DNA of 64,000 nucleotides from an uncultured Actinomycetes bacterium (GTDB lineage Bacteria > Actinomycetota > Acidimicrobiia > Acidimicrobiales > RAAP-2), in the NCBI GenBank assembly GCA_903924205.1, contig CAIYAP010000002.1:248001-312000 (forward strand), written 5' to 3'. Made by a program: the position numbers and the translations under genes. This document shows positions 1 to 7,608 of the stretch, piece by piece (position 1 is the stretch's first letter; every line of letters begins with the position of its first letter). A model generated the notes under the pieces. The model made no database searches. It was not told the DNA's origin and worked only from the letters and a program-made list of their open reading frames with translations.

Positions 1-303
1 GTCGAGGAAGCCGTGCACCACGCCGGCCAGAAACGGTCGATGCCATAGCGACGTGATGTACACCGGGAGGACCGCGACGAGCCATAGCCCCATGGGTGCG
101 GTGATGAGTGACGTGAGGTGTCGCTGGACCCCAATGACGATGCCCAAGAGCAGGGTCAGCGTCACGGCGAGGATGGACCACCAGCCCACATGACCATCGC
201 TGGCGACCCACCAGCAGGCATAGACCGTCATCACGCCACGCCACATAGCCGTGACTTTTTCTAGTTGCCGTCCGCGTGAAGCAATTCGTCGAGCCATAGG
301 CAT
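1..303 (-). CDS. Membrane protein, partial (C-terminus beyond left edge)
   Basis: An open frame reads from ATG at 303 (a second ATG lies at 297) off the left edge, giving 101 visible residues. The N-terminus is basic (MPMARRIASRGRQ) and is followed by hydrophobic, Trp-rich stretches that look like three membrane segments, including VTLTLLLGIVIGV and LWLVAVLPVYITSLW. It is divergent from the gene at 351, with only 47 bases between the two starts. I do not recognise a family; a small integral membrane protein is all that can be supported. Confidence 0.5.
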   Translation of the reverse strand, partial: MPMARRIASRGRQLEKVTAMWRGVMTVYACWWVASDGHVGWWSILAVTLTLLLGIVIGVQRHLTSLITAPMGLWLVAVLPVYITSLWHRPFLAGVVHGFLD

Positions 304-338
304 CACGGTATCAAGGTCGATGAACGCGGGCACGCCGA

Positions 339-344
339 TACGCT
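339..344 (+). promoter_or_regulatory. -10 box TACGCT, leaderless start
   Basis: TACGCT lies exactly 6 bases before the GTG at 351, with no Shine-Dalgarno. This is the spacing seen at many genes here and implies transcription starts at or next to the start codon. Confidence 0.45.
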
Positions 345-350
345 CTACGT

Positions 351-1421
351 GTGCCGTCTGGAGTTCTCGCCATCATTGGCTCGGGTGAAATCTCCCCGGG
401 ACTAACAAAAATCCATCGTGAGCTGCTGTCTCGCCATTCCGGCCCCGCACTTCTCCTCACCTCAACTTTTGGTTTTCAGGAAAACATTCCTCAACTAACT
501 GAGAAGATCACCGATTATTTCCGCGATGCGACGGGCACCACGTTGGTACGACAAGATCTCGAGCGCGACGCCACCGAGGTACAGCGCGCCGAACTTCGCC
601 ACGCACTCGCCGATGCGCAATACGTCTTTGCCGGGCCGGGCAGCCCGAGCTACGCCATGAGCGCTTGGGGACCGGCCGCTCTCGACACCAGCCTCGCGGA
701 CGTTTTACACCGTGGCGGCACGGTGACTTTTGCGTCCGCCGCTGCGTGCACCTTGGGGCAGCACTGTGCGCCCATCTATGAGATTTATAAAGTCGGCCAC
801 GATCCACACTGGATTGAGGGACTGAACCTCCTCAATTACTTCGGTCTAAACGCGTCGGTGATTCCCCACTTTGACAATGCCGAGGGTGGCAACCACGACA
901 CGCGCTACTGCTACCTCGGCGCGCGGCGTCTCGCGACGTTGCAGGCTCAACTCCCGCCGGGAGAAGCCATCTTCGGGGTCGACGAATACACCGTCGCCAT
1001 TTTCCGAGAAGACGAGCGCACCGTCGAGGTTCACGGTCGAGGGCACGCCTATTGGATCACCCCGAGCCACACTCTCACCCTCTCCCCCGGCGCGCCAGTG
1101 AGTTTGGATGATTTCGCCACCGCCACTCGCAGCTTTTCGCCGGGACCCGAAAAGACGGTCGGTGACCTTGACGCCTTAGTCGCTCAGATCGGTGCCACGT
1201 CGCCAGATGCCATCGATGCCGTCGCCACCTTGGTGCGTCGGGCGGCTACCGGTGGCGACGGTTTCATTGATCCCGCAATTCTCTTCACTCGCCTGCTCGA
1301 GATCCGTCGCGACGCTCGTGCGGAGCGCCAATTTGCCTTAGCGGATGCCATTCGTGACGCAATTGTTTCTACTGGGGTCGAAGTAAATGATGGGCCCGAG
1401 GGCTCGACCTGGAGCTGGTAA
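351..1421 (+). CDS. Peptidase S51/cyanophycinase-like domain fused to a CysRS-like C-terminal tail
   Basis: The protein has 356 residues. Residues 5-180 resemble the class I glutamine-amidotransferase-like fold of peptidase S51/cyanophycinase proteins: IIGSGEIS (8-15), a glycine turn at VFAGPGSPS (92-100), a nucleophile-elbow-like FASAAACT (127-134, candidate Ser129) and a His in IPHFDN (171-176). Residues about 305-356 match the C-terminal end of cysteinyl-tRNA synthetases (RAERQFALADAIRD, then GVEVNDGPEG and a final TWSW). No catalytic CysRS domain is present, so the tail is an appended module. The GTG start is supported by the -10 box 6 bases upstream. The substrate is unknown. The elbow lacks the usual GxSAG pattern, so peptidase activity is uncertain. 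Confidence 0.65.
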   Translation: MPSGVLAIIGSGEISPGLTKIHRELLSRHSGPALLLTSTFGFQENIPQLTEKITDYFRDATGTTLVRQDLERDATEVQRAELRHALADAQYVFAGPGSPSYAMSAWGPAALDTSLADVLHRGGTVTFASAAACTLGQHCAPIYEIYKVGHDPHWIEGLNLLNYFGLNASVIPHFDNAEGGNHDTRYCYLGARRLATLQAQLPPGEAIFGVDEYTVAIFREDERTVEVHGRGHAYWITPSHTLTLSPGAPVSLDDFATATRSFSPGPEKTVGDLDALVAQIGATSPDAIDAVATLVRRAATGGDGFIDPAILFTRLLEIRRDARAERQFALADAIRDAIVSTGVEVNDGPEGSTWSW

Positions 1422-1436
1422 CCCGCGGCCACTGAG

Positions 1437-1442
1437 TATGGT
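1437..1442 (+). promoter_or_regulatory. -10 box TATGGT, leaderless start
   Basis: TATGGT sits 6 bases before the ATG at 1449, with no Shine-Dalgarno between them. Confidence 0.45.
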
Positions 1443-1448
1443 CTCGGC

Positions 1449-2069
1449 ATGGGCCTGTATTCACGTGTCATTGCACCGCGTCTCGTTGATATTGCCTGCG
1501 GGCCGCAGGCCCTCGATAAGTGGCGTCGACCCGTCCTCGATGGCCTGTCCGGCGTTGTCTTAGAAATTGGGGTCGGGGGTGGGCGAAACCTTCACCTCTA
1601 CCCCGCCGAGGTCACCGAGATCTGGGGTGTCGAGCCATCGCCGGTGATGCGGGCCGTTGCGAACAAGCGCGCTCGATCTCTCGGACGTGAGATCACCTGG
1701 GTGGGCGACGACGCCCAGACCCTCGACCTTCCTGCTCACAGTGTTGACTTCGTGATCTCGACATTCACCGCCTGCACTATCCCCGACCCCACCTTGGCTT
1801 TCGTGAAGGCCAAAGGGGCGCTGAAGCCCAGCGGTGAACTTCGCTGCGTGGAACATGGCATTGCGCCTGACGAATCAGTTCGGCGCTGGCAACGGCGTCT
1901 TCAGCCCTTTCACATTCACTTGGCTGACGGCTGCCATCTCCTGCGCAATCCCGGCGAGATTGTGCGAGCGGCCGGATTCGCGGAAACGCAGCGATTCGAG
2001 AAGTATCCGCTCCCCTATCAAAAGTGGATGTATTTCACCTCTCTTCGGGCAGTGCCGACCGAGGTCTAG
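1449..2069 (+). CDS. Class I SAM-dependent methyltransferase
   Basis: The protein has 206 residues with the Rossmann methyltransferase signatures: motif I VLEIGVGGGRN (37-47), the acidic strand-2 end GVEPS (60-64), a DDAQTLDLP motif and the post-motif strand FVISTFTACTIPDP. The C-terminal half (HLADGCHLLRNPGEIVRAAGF) resembles the METTL7/phosphatidylethanolamine methyltransferase-like group that is common in actinobacteria. The substrate cannot be read from the sequence. It starts 27 bases after the preceding gene, and its stop codon TAG forms part of the -10 box of the next gene, so the three genes are compactly arranged but probably separately transcribed. Confidence 0.8.
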   Translation: MGLYSRVIAPRLVDIACGPQALDKWRRPVLDGLSGVVLEIGVGGGRNLHLYPAEVTEIWGVEPSPVMRAVANKRARSLGREITWVGDDAQTLDLPAHSVDFVISTFTACTIPDPTLAFVKAKGALKPSGELRCVEHGIAPDESVRRWQRRLQPFHIHLADGCHLLRNPGEIVRAAGFAETQRFEKYPLPYQKWMYFTSLRAVPTEV

Positions 2070-2072
2070 CCT
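2067..2072 (+). promoter_or_regulatory. -10 box TAGCCT overlapping the upstream stop codon
   Basis: TAGCCT is 6 bases before the GTG at 2079. Its first three bases are the stop codon of the methyltransferase gene. Confidence 0.4.
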
Positions 2073-2078
2073 GAGGGC

Positions 2079-3182
2079 GTGAAGGCCGAACACAGTCTCA
2101 TCGTCGGGCGCTTTAATCCCCCACACGAGGGACACCACTTCCTCATCGACGCCGCCGCGCGCAGTTCGAAGCACGTCACCGTGATCGTCACCGGTTCTTC
2201 GCGGGAGCAAATTCCTATTGCCACTCGCGTGTCGTGGCTGCGCAATGCCCACAGTTGGTACCCCCACATCACCGTGGTGGGCGCCGTTGACCCCCACCCC
2301 ATCGACTATTTGGATAGCGCCGTATGGGACCTCCACGAAGCGGTCTGGCGACAAGCCATTGAGCAGACCGGAGTAGCGACACCGGTTGACGCCGTCTTCA
2401 CCCCCGCGTCGTACGGTGAAGAACTCGCGACACGCTTCAACGCGCACCTCATCAACTTGGGCAATTCCCGGGAGCCCTTCCTCTACTCGTCCACCGACAT
2501 CCGCCACGACCCCGAGGGCCACTGGGATGACGTCCGTCCCGATGTACGAGGGTGGTTGGCCAAGCGCGTCGTCGTGCTGGGCGCCGAATCAACCGGCACC
2601 ACCACCTTGGTCAAAGAATTGCGCGAGCATTATCGCCGCCTCGGCGGTCCCTACGGACTCACGCAGTGGGTGCGCGAATTCGGACGCGACATGTCGTGGA
2701 TCAAGCTCAACAAATTGCGCACCGAACGAGCACTCCTGAATCTTCCCGAACCCACAATGTGGGACCTCGACTGGAGTGACAAAGACTTCATTGACATCGT
2801 TCGAGAACAAAATCGTCTCGAGGACGAAGCCGCGCGACTCGGTGGACCGCTCATGCTGTGTGACACCGACTCGTTTGCCTCATTGGTCTGGCAACAGCGC
2901 TACCTCGGCCACATCTCACCGGACGTGGCGGCCTTCTCGCAGCACGCCCCGCGCGCCCTCTACATCTTGACTACCCATGAGGGAGTGGATTTTGTCCAAG
3001 ACGGTGTTCGAGATGGCGAACACGTGCGTGAAGGCATGACCGACCTGTTCCGCCAGGCTCTACGAGGACAAGCGACTCCGTGGATTGAGGTCAGTGGTGT
3101 GAATCACGAGGAGCGCGTCGCGCAATCCATCGCGGCCATTGACGACGTGTTGGCTGGTCCGTGGCGCTGCGGGCCCGCCTGA
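2079..3182 (+). CDS. NadR-like NMN adenylyltransferase / ATPase (ribosylnicotinamide kinase-like)
   Basis: The protein has 367 residues and two domains. The N-terminal nucleotidylyltransferase has GRFNPPHEGHHF (10-21, HxGH-type ATP site) and SSTDIR (137-142, equivalent of the ISSTxIR motif). The C-terminal P-loop domain has GAESTGTTTL (168-177) and LCDTDSFAS. This is the NadR arrangement: NMN adenylyltransferase followed by ribosylnicotinamide kinase, acting in NAD salvage in the cytoplasm. There is no N-terminal helix-turn-helix, so it should lack the repressor role of enterobacterial NadR. The GTG start is set by the -10 box. It converges with the next gene; the two stop codons are adjacent. 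Confidence 0.8.
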   Translation: MKAEHSLIVGRFNPPHEGHHFLIDAAARSSKHVTVIVTGSSREQIPIATRVSWLRNAHSWYPHITVVGAVDPHPIDYLDSAVWDLHEAVWRQAIEQTGVATPVDAVFTPASYGEELATRFNAHLINLGNSREPFLYSSTDIRHDPEGHWDDVRPDVRGWLAKRVVVLGAESTGTTTLVKELREHYRRLGGPYGLTQWVREFGRDMSWIKLNKLRTERALLNLPEPTMWDLDWSDKDFIDIVREQNRLEDEAARLGGPLMLCDTDSFASLVWQQRYLGHISPDVAAFSQHAPRALYILTTHEGVDFVQDGVRDGEHVREGMTDLFRQALRGQATPWIEVSGVNHEERVAQSIAAIDDVLAGPWRCGPA

Positions 3183-3821
3183 TTACCGCTCTTCGGTGAC
3201 CAAAATCTTTTGGTAGGTGTTGGCTTTTTCGTCTTGTAAGACGCAGGCCTGGTTGTCCTCTGGGGTGCCAATGCGCAGTGTGGTTGCGGGATCAAGGTCG
3301 TAGCTAAAGCTCCAACCATCGGGTAGCTGCAGCACTGAACCGAGGTCACGCAAGGTCTCCATGGTCTGGGTCGCGTCGACGTAGTGCGCGTAGGCCTGCA
3401 TGACGTAGCGATCGCCGTTAGCCGCCGTCAGGAAATAACGAGGTTGGTGGGCGGCAAATTCCCACCAGTTGTCGCGCTCTACCCACCGCTCGACGTAGTC
3501 CATGCGCGCCGGTGGGGTGTCGCCAAAGGTCACCGTCGCGGCCAAGAACATTTCGAGGGTGCCGAAGGTCGTGACGTCGGCCGTCTCACGCATCGACGCT
3601 TCCAATGCATCGAAGGTCCAAAATCGCGGTCCATTCTTCATCGCGAAGAGCGCGCCACGAGAAGCGGCCTCCGCGTCTAAGTCGATGGCGTCAATCTCTG
3701 CCGGTGGACAGTCGTTGAAGCCCATGGTGTTCCACACCTCAGCGAAGAACCCGCGATCGTCTTGCTTGAGAAGCAGAATTTCGCCGTAGCGATATCCACG
3801 AAGATTTTCGAGTCGAGCCAT
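3183..3821 (-). CDS. Conserved-looking protein of unknown function
   Basis: The protein has 212 residues, is acidic and soluble, and has no signal peptide or membrane segment. Aromatic-rich patches such as ERDNWWEFAAHQPRYFLTA and LQLPDGWSFSYDLD suggest a beta-rich globular fold. I recognise no catalytic motif and do not assign a family. It is oriented opposite to its neighbours, starts divergently from the small coiled-coil gene at 3874, and its stop abuts that of the NadR-like gene. Codon use matches the surroundings. Confidence 0.55.
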   Translation of the reverse strand: MARLENLRGYRYGEILLLKQDDRGFFAEVWNTMGFNDCPPAEIDAIDLDAEAASRGALFAMKNGPRFWTFDALEASMRETADVTTFGTLEMFLAATVTFGDTPPARMDYVERWVERDNWWEFAAHQPRYFLTAANGDRYVMQAYAHYVDATQTMETLRDLGSVLQLPDGWSFSYDLDPATTLRIGTPEDNQACVLQDEKANTYQKILVTEER

Positions 3822-3861
3822 GACGTCCCCCTAGACCATGCGTTTCTCATGAGACACCCTG

Positions 3862-3867
3862 TAGCGT
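3862..3867 (+). promoter_or_regulatory. -10 box TAGCGT, leaderless start
   Basis: TAGCGT lies 6 bases before the GTG at 3874. It supports the reality of the short coiled-coil gene. Confidence 0.4.
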
Positions 3868-3873
3868 TGTCTC

Positions 3874-4008
3874 GTGAGCAATTCCACCGACAAGGTAGCC
3901 GAGCTGGAACAGCTCGTCGAGAATCTTCGAGCTGAAATCGAACGTCTCACCGCCGAGGTTTCACGACTACGTCGCGACCACTTCGAGCGTCCGCCGCACT
4001 ACGAGTAG
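3874..4008 (+). CDS. Small coiled-coil protein (44 aa)
   Basis: GTG at 3874 opens a 44-residue frame ending in TAG. The product has a heptad-like run from KVAELEQL through ENLRAEIERLTAEVSRLRRD, with Leu/Ile/Val at a/d positions, and ends in the aromatic/proline tail HFERPPHYE. The strict TAGCGT-N6-GTG arrangement upstream is the same as at clear genes here, which makes it a credible leaderless small gene. A short dimeric coiled coil could be an adaptor or scaffold, but the function is unknown. It lies in the 237-base gap between the unknown gene on the minus strand and the ADP-ribosylglycohydrolase gene. Confidence 0.5.
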   Translation: MSNSTDKVAELEQLVENLRAEIERLTAEVSRLRRDHFERPPHYE

Positions 4009-4058
4009 GTCACACCTCGTTCGTAAGGTACCGACGTACCCCATGAACAGGAGACCCC

Positions 4059-5519
4059 TTGGATCAACCGTCACTCCCCATTACCCCGCAATTACTCGAC
4101 CGAGCGGCCGGTGTCGTCGTGGCCTCCGCCGTCGGCGATTCCCTCGGCGCCGCGTATGAATTTGGGGGTCCCGTCAGCCCCGAGCTGGTGGAAATGGGCG
4201 AAGGGGCCCTGACGCGTCGCCACGCGGGGGCCTGGACAGATGACACCGACATGGCGGTCTCGGTTCTGGAAGTCGTGGCCGAGGGTATTGATGTGCGCAC
4301 GGCGGAGGGTGGCGCCGCTATCTCGGCTCGTTTTCTCGCGTGGTGGATTGACGGTCCCGATGATGTGGGCAATCAGACGGCCCAGGCCCTGAGTGGTGCC
4401 AACAATCCCCAGGACCTTGTGCGATCGGCGCGCGAACAACAAGATTTATTACCGCAGTCATGTGGCAACGGCAGCCTCATGCGCACCGGCCCCGTGGCCC
4501 TTGGCTACCTCCAAGATCCTCAGGGCCTCCTCGATGCCGCTCGAGCCGTGAGTGAGCTCACGCACCCGCACGAAGATGCGGTCGCGGTATGTCAATTGTG
4601 GTCGCTCGCGATAGCCGACGCCGTGCGCAATGGCGACGGTCCGCTCGTTAGCGTTCAACGTGTAGCTCGTCTCGTGACGCATATCGAGGGAATGCCTACC
4701 GCGACTTTGCTCATCGAGGCCGAAGAATCCAGTCCTCGGCGTTTGGCCCGCAACGGCGGTGCCGTGAATGCCCTTCGGGCCGCGTGGTGGGCAATCACCT
4801 CAACCGCGCAGTACTCGGGTCCCGCACACCTTGAGGCCGCACTGCGCGCAGCTATTTCTCTGGGTGGTGACACGGACACGGTGGCCGCGATTGCCGGCGC
4901 ACTTCTTGGCGCGAGTTACGGCGCGAGTGCCGTCCCCTATCGCTGGCGTGAGCGACTCTGGGGATTTCCCTACTACCTCACCGAGGGTGATCTCACCCGA
5001 CTCGCCATTCGCGCGGTGCGCCACGGCGCGAGCGACGATGCCGGATGGCCCACGACGCTTGACCTCACGGCGTACTACCGAGACACGTGGCACGCGCCGC
5101 ACACCGCCGTCATCTCGCCCCTCAATCCTCTCTTGACGCTGGGCTCGGTCATGGCCCTTCCCGACCGGCCTGAGGAAGCTGTCATTTCCCTCTGTCGCAT
5201 TGGAACGACGCAGCGTCGTGGCGACCATTACGAAGCGTGGCTCATGGATGGTGCTGAGAATGCCCACCCCACCTTCGTGCTGGAAGATGTGGCCGACACG
5301 CTTGAACGCTGGCTAACGACGCAGCCCGTTTTTCTTCACTGCGTCCGCGCTGAAAGCCGCACCCCTACGGCCTACGCCGCGTGGCTCATTCGACACCACG
5401 GCTTTTCCTACGACGAGGCGCTCGCCGCGGCCCTCGAAATCTTGCCGGCGGCTCAGCCCCACCCCGCGCTGAGAACGGCCCTCGCCCGCGTTCGCCCCGT
5501 TACTGGGAAATTCTCCTAG
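4059..5519 (+). CDS. ADP-ribosylglycohydrolase fused to a dual-specificity-phosphatase-like domain
   Basis: The protein has 486 residues. The first about 340 form a DraG/ARH-type ADP-ribosylglycohydrolase: [18 protein letters not shown] (18-35), the metal-binding WTDDTDM (59-65), CGNGSLMR (135-142), HPHEDA (169-174) and GGDTDTVAA (269-277). These Asp/Thr residues bind the two Mg ions that support hydrolysis of ADP-ribose linkages. Residues about 360-470 resemble a cysteine-phosphatase-like module with [11 protein letters not shown] (424-434), which fits the CX5R P-loop (Cys428, Arg434). The start is TTG with AGGAG 9-13 bases upstream. The fusion suggests coupled removal of ADP-ribose and phosphate groups, which is inference. 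Confidence 0.8.
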   Translation: MDQPSLPITPQLLDRAAGVVVASAVGDSLGAAYEFGGPVSPELVEMGEGALTRRHAGAWTDDTDMAVSVLEVVAEGIDVRTAEGGAAISARFLAWWIDGPDDVGNQTAQALSGANNPQDLVRSAREQQDLLPQSCGNGSLMRTGPVALGYLQDPQGLLDAARAVSELTHPHEDAVAVCQLWSLAIADAVRNGDGPLVSVQRVARLVTHIEGMPTATLLIEAEESSPRRLARNGGAVNALRAAWWAITSTAQYSGPAHLEAALRAAISLGGDTDTVAAIAGALLGASYGASAVPYRWRERLWGFPYYLTEGDLTRLAIRAVRHGASDDAGWPTTLDLTAYYRDTWHAPHTAVISPLNPLLTLGSVMALPDRPEEAVISLCRIGTTQRRGDHYEAWLMDGAENAHPTFVLEDVADTLERWLTTQPVFLHCVRAESRTPTAYAAWLIRHHGFSYDEALAAALEILPAAQPHPALRTALARVRPVTGKFS

Positions 5520-5540
5520 CACCAATTCCTATTACCTCAG

Positions 5541-5546
5541 TAGGAT
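5541..5546 (+). promoter_or_regulatory. -10 box TAGGAT of cysK, with imperfect inverted repeat
   Basis: TAGGAT is 7 bases before the cysK ATG. The sequence ATTCCTA at 5525-5531 and TAGGATT at 5541-5547 form an imperfect inverted repeat (6 of 7 bases) that includes the -10, so an operator here is possible. Confidence 0.4.
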
Positions 5547-5553
5547 TAGGGAT

Positions 5554-6483
5554 ATGAAGATTCACTCCAGCATCAGTGCCCTCGTCGGCCACACGCCTCT
5601 CGTTCGTATCAATCGTCTCGCCCCCGCTGGTGGCGCCGAGGTGGTCGCCAAGCTGGAGTTCTTTAACCCCAGCCACTCCGTCAAGGACCGTGCCGCTCTC
5701 GCGATGGTGGACGCCGCCGAAAAGTCTGGCGTGTTAAAGCCCGGGATCACGTTGGTGGAGCCCACCAGTGGCAACACCGGCATCTCGCTCGCGATGATTG
5801 CCGCCGAACGTGGATATCGCTGCATCCTCACCATGCCCGAAACGATGAGCAAGGAGCGCCGCGCGCTGCTGCGTGGCTATGGGGCGGAGCTTGTCCTTAC
5901 CCCCGGCCCTGACGGCATGGGTGGCGCAATTGCCAAGGCCAAGGAAATTGCCGAGCAGCCGAACCACCTCATCTTGGGTCAGTTCACCAACGAGGCCAAC
6001 CCCGACTTTCACGAGGCCACGACGGCGGTGGAAATTTGGGACGACACCGACGGCGACGTCGACGTCGTCGTCATGGGCGTCGGCACCGGTGGCACCGTGA
6101 CCGGTGTGGGTCGTGGACTCAAGAAGAAGAGCCCGAACATCACCATCATCGCCGTCGAGCCGGCCGCCTCCCCGGTGCTGTCCGGTGGCGCCAAGGGACC
6201 CCACCCCCTCCAGGGAATAGGTGCTGGCTTCATCCCCGCCATCTACGACGCGTCCGTGATCGACGAGATCATCCAGGTGGACGCCGCCGATGCGTTTGCG
6301 ACCGCTCGCGCGGCCGCGACCACTGAGGGACTGCTCATTGGCATCTCTTCCGGCGCGTCCCTCTACGCTACGTTGCAGGTTGCCGCTCGCCCCGAGCTGG
6401 CCGGAAAGCGTGTCGTGGTGGTTATTCCTTCCTTTGGTGAGCGCTACCTATCGACCGCGCTCTTCGAAGGCCTCGTCGACTAA
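5554..6483 (+). CDS. cysK: Cysteine synthase (O-acetylserine sulfhydrylase)
   Basis: The protein has 309 residues, the usual CysK length. It is PLP-dependent and converts O-acetylserine and sulfide to cysteine. The PLP lysine is Lys44 in [11 protein letters not shown]. The substrate loop PTSGNTGIS (70-78) and the phosphate-binding [10 protein letters not shown] are intact, and the C-terminal SSGASL motif is present. It is followed with no gap by cysE: TAA at 6481-6483 and GTG at 6484. The pair therefore forms a cysteine biosynthesis operon. The start has a -10 box 7 bases upstream and no ribosome-binding site. Confidence 0.95.
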   Translation: MKIHSSISALVGHTPLVRINRLAPAGGAEVVAKLEFFNPSHSVKDRAALAMVDAAEKSGVLKPGITLVEPTSGNTGISLAMIAAERGYRCILTMPETMSKERRALLRGYGAELVLTPGPDGMGGAIAKAKEIAEQPNHLILGQFTNEANPDFHEATTAVEIWDDTDGDVDVVVMGVGTGGTVTGVGRGLKKKSPNITIIAVEPAASPVLSGGAKGPHPLQGIGAGFIPAIYDASVIDEIIQVDAADAFATARAAATTEGLLIGISSGASLYATLQVAARPELAGKRVVVVIPSFGERYLSTALFEGLVD

Positions 6484-7170
6484 GTGAGCCTGCTGAGCGA
6501 CGCTCGGGCCATTGCGGCCAAAGATCCGGCGGCCCACTCCACGGTCGTCGTCATCGTGGCCTACCCCGGTTTTCACGCTCTCGTCGCGCATCGTCTCGCG
6601 CACTTTCTTCAGCGCCACGGGCGCGTCACCGTCGCGCGCATCGTGTCCAACATCGGTCGACGCGTGTCAGGCGTGGACATCCATCCCGCGGCCGTCATTG
6701 GTCAGCGTGTCTTCATCGACCACGCCACCGGTGTCGTCATCGGCGAGACCTGCACGGTGGGTAACGACGTCACCATCTACCAAGGTGTCACCCTGGGCGG
6801 CACCAGCATTGAGCGTGGAGTAAAGCGCCATCCGGATATCGAAGATGGGGTAGTTATTGGCGCCGGTGCCAAGGTGCTGGGTCCCATCACCGTGCATGAA
6901 GGTGCCCGCATTGGTGCGAATTCCGTGGTGATTTCCGATGTCCCCGCCGGGGCGGTCGTCGTCGGAGTTCCGGGTCGCGTGGTTCGCGAAGGAGCTCATC
7001 GACACGACGCCGCCGAGCTGCGTGAGGACTCCCCCGACCTCGTGGCCGCTGCCCTGGCGGACGTCTTTCACCGTCTGCAGCATCTCGAAACAGTGACCGG
7101 AATTCCGCGCCACTCCATTGATCATCGCCCTGAGGAGCAGTGGGTCGATGACAATGATTTTTCCATCTAG
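6484..7170 (+). CDS. cysE: Serine O-acetyltransferase
   Basis: The protein has 228 residues. It makes O-acetylserine for CysK from serine and acetyl-CoA. The N-terminal helical segment (VAYPGFHALVAHRLAHFL) is followed by hexapeptide-repeat left-handed beta-helix sequence (IHPAAVIGQRVFIDHATGVV, GNDVTIYQGVTLGG, VVIGAGAKVLGPITVHEGA), which is the trimeric acyltransferase signature. The GTG start directly abuts the cysK stop, so translation is probably coupled. The tail after the hexapeptide domain, about 60 residues ending in WVDDNDFSI, is longer than in short EpsC-type enzymes. That C-terminus is where CysE normally contacts CysK. Confidence 0.95.
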   Translation: MSLLSDARAIAAKDPAAHSTVVVIVAYPGFHALVAHRLAHFLQRHGRVTVARIVSNIGRRVSGVDIHPAAVIGQRVFIDHATGVVIGETCTVGNDVTIYQGVTLGGTSIERGVKRHPDIEDGVVIGAGAKVLGPITVHEGARIGANSVVISDVPAGAVVVGVPGRVVREGAHRHDAAELREDSPDLVAAALADVFHRLQHLETVTGIPRHSIDHRPEEQWVDDNDFSI

Positions 7171-7213
7171 ATAGATTCCTGCCCCGGTGGGCCCTTCCCC
7201 TCATGCAAGGCGA

Positions 7214-7247
7214 TGGGCGGCGCGCCGTGGAGGCGGCGCGCCACCCA
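7214..7247. terminator. GC-rich hairpin downstream of cysE
   Basis: TGGGCGGCGCGCC (7214-7226) pairs with GGCGCGCCACCCA (7235-7247) at 12 of 13 positions around an 8-base loop. No T-run follows, so it may be a transcription pause or an RNA-stabilising structure rather than a classical terminator. Confidence 0.4.
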
Positions 7248-7263
7248 GTGGCCTCTATGCCGA

Positions 7264-7289
7264 CAACCTCTGAGGAAAATCAGAGGTTG
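7264..7289. repeat. Perfect 10-bp inverted repeat at the end of the permease remnant
   Basis: CAACCTCTGA (7264-7273) and TCAGAGGTTG (7280-7289) flank the 6-base loop GGAAAA. The right arm contains the last codons and stop of the minus-strand permease remnant, so the hairpin probably terminated that gene. Confidence 0.45.
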
Positions 7290-7512
7290 GTCTGAAGGGG
7301 CATCTTCTTGTCGGGGCGGGCGATGGCTTCGTAAATCGCGCCAATCGCAACGATGACGACCATGATGACGAGCGTCACCCAGCCGTAGTTGAAATACGTC
7401 GCGCGGCCGCTGGTCAGTGCCGATGGCCACACGATGTTGAGCAACATGAGTCCCAGGTACGTCACCGCGAAGATGCTGAGAGTCGGTCGTTATCCGTCTG
7501 TTCCTGCGACAT
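7280..7512 (-). pseudogene. Remnant of an APC-type amino-acid permease (internal deletion)
   Basis: On the minus strand an ATG at 7512 with a purine-rich ribosome-binding site (GGGGGGAA) opens a short N-terminal frame MSQEQTDNDRLSASSR that stops at once. In another frame a typical permease C-terminus reads LSIFAVTYLGLMLLNIVWP, GRATYFNYGWVTLVIMVVIV and RPDKKMPLQTNL, stopping at 7280. This resembles the last transmembrane segment and tail of APC-superfamily permeases. The simplest reading is that the original start and the last 70 or so codons were joined by a large internal deletion with a frameshift. A small stand-alone membrane peptide (61 residues from GTG at 7465) is a less likely alternative. 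Confidence 0.5.
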
Positions 7513-7608
7513 AATTCCCCCCTACATGCCATCGTCGTTGATGGTTGGAGTAGAGGTTATGACTGTGAACTCGACGTGGTGGTGATGCTTCGAGGGAAAT
7601 CTCGGGCC

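Noticed and set aside
6036-6326. Arg/His-rich frame inside cysK
   Set aside because: Out-of-frame shadow of cysK; biased composition from GC-rich codons.
7214-7247. Attachment site or mobile-element end from the repeated GGCGGCGCGCC
   Set aside because: It is one compact hairpin; no integrase, transposase or direct-repeat flanks are nearby.
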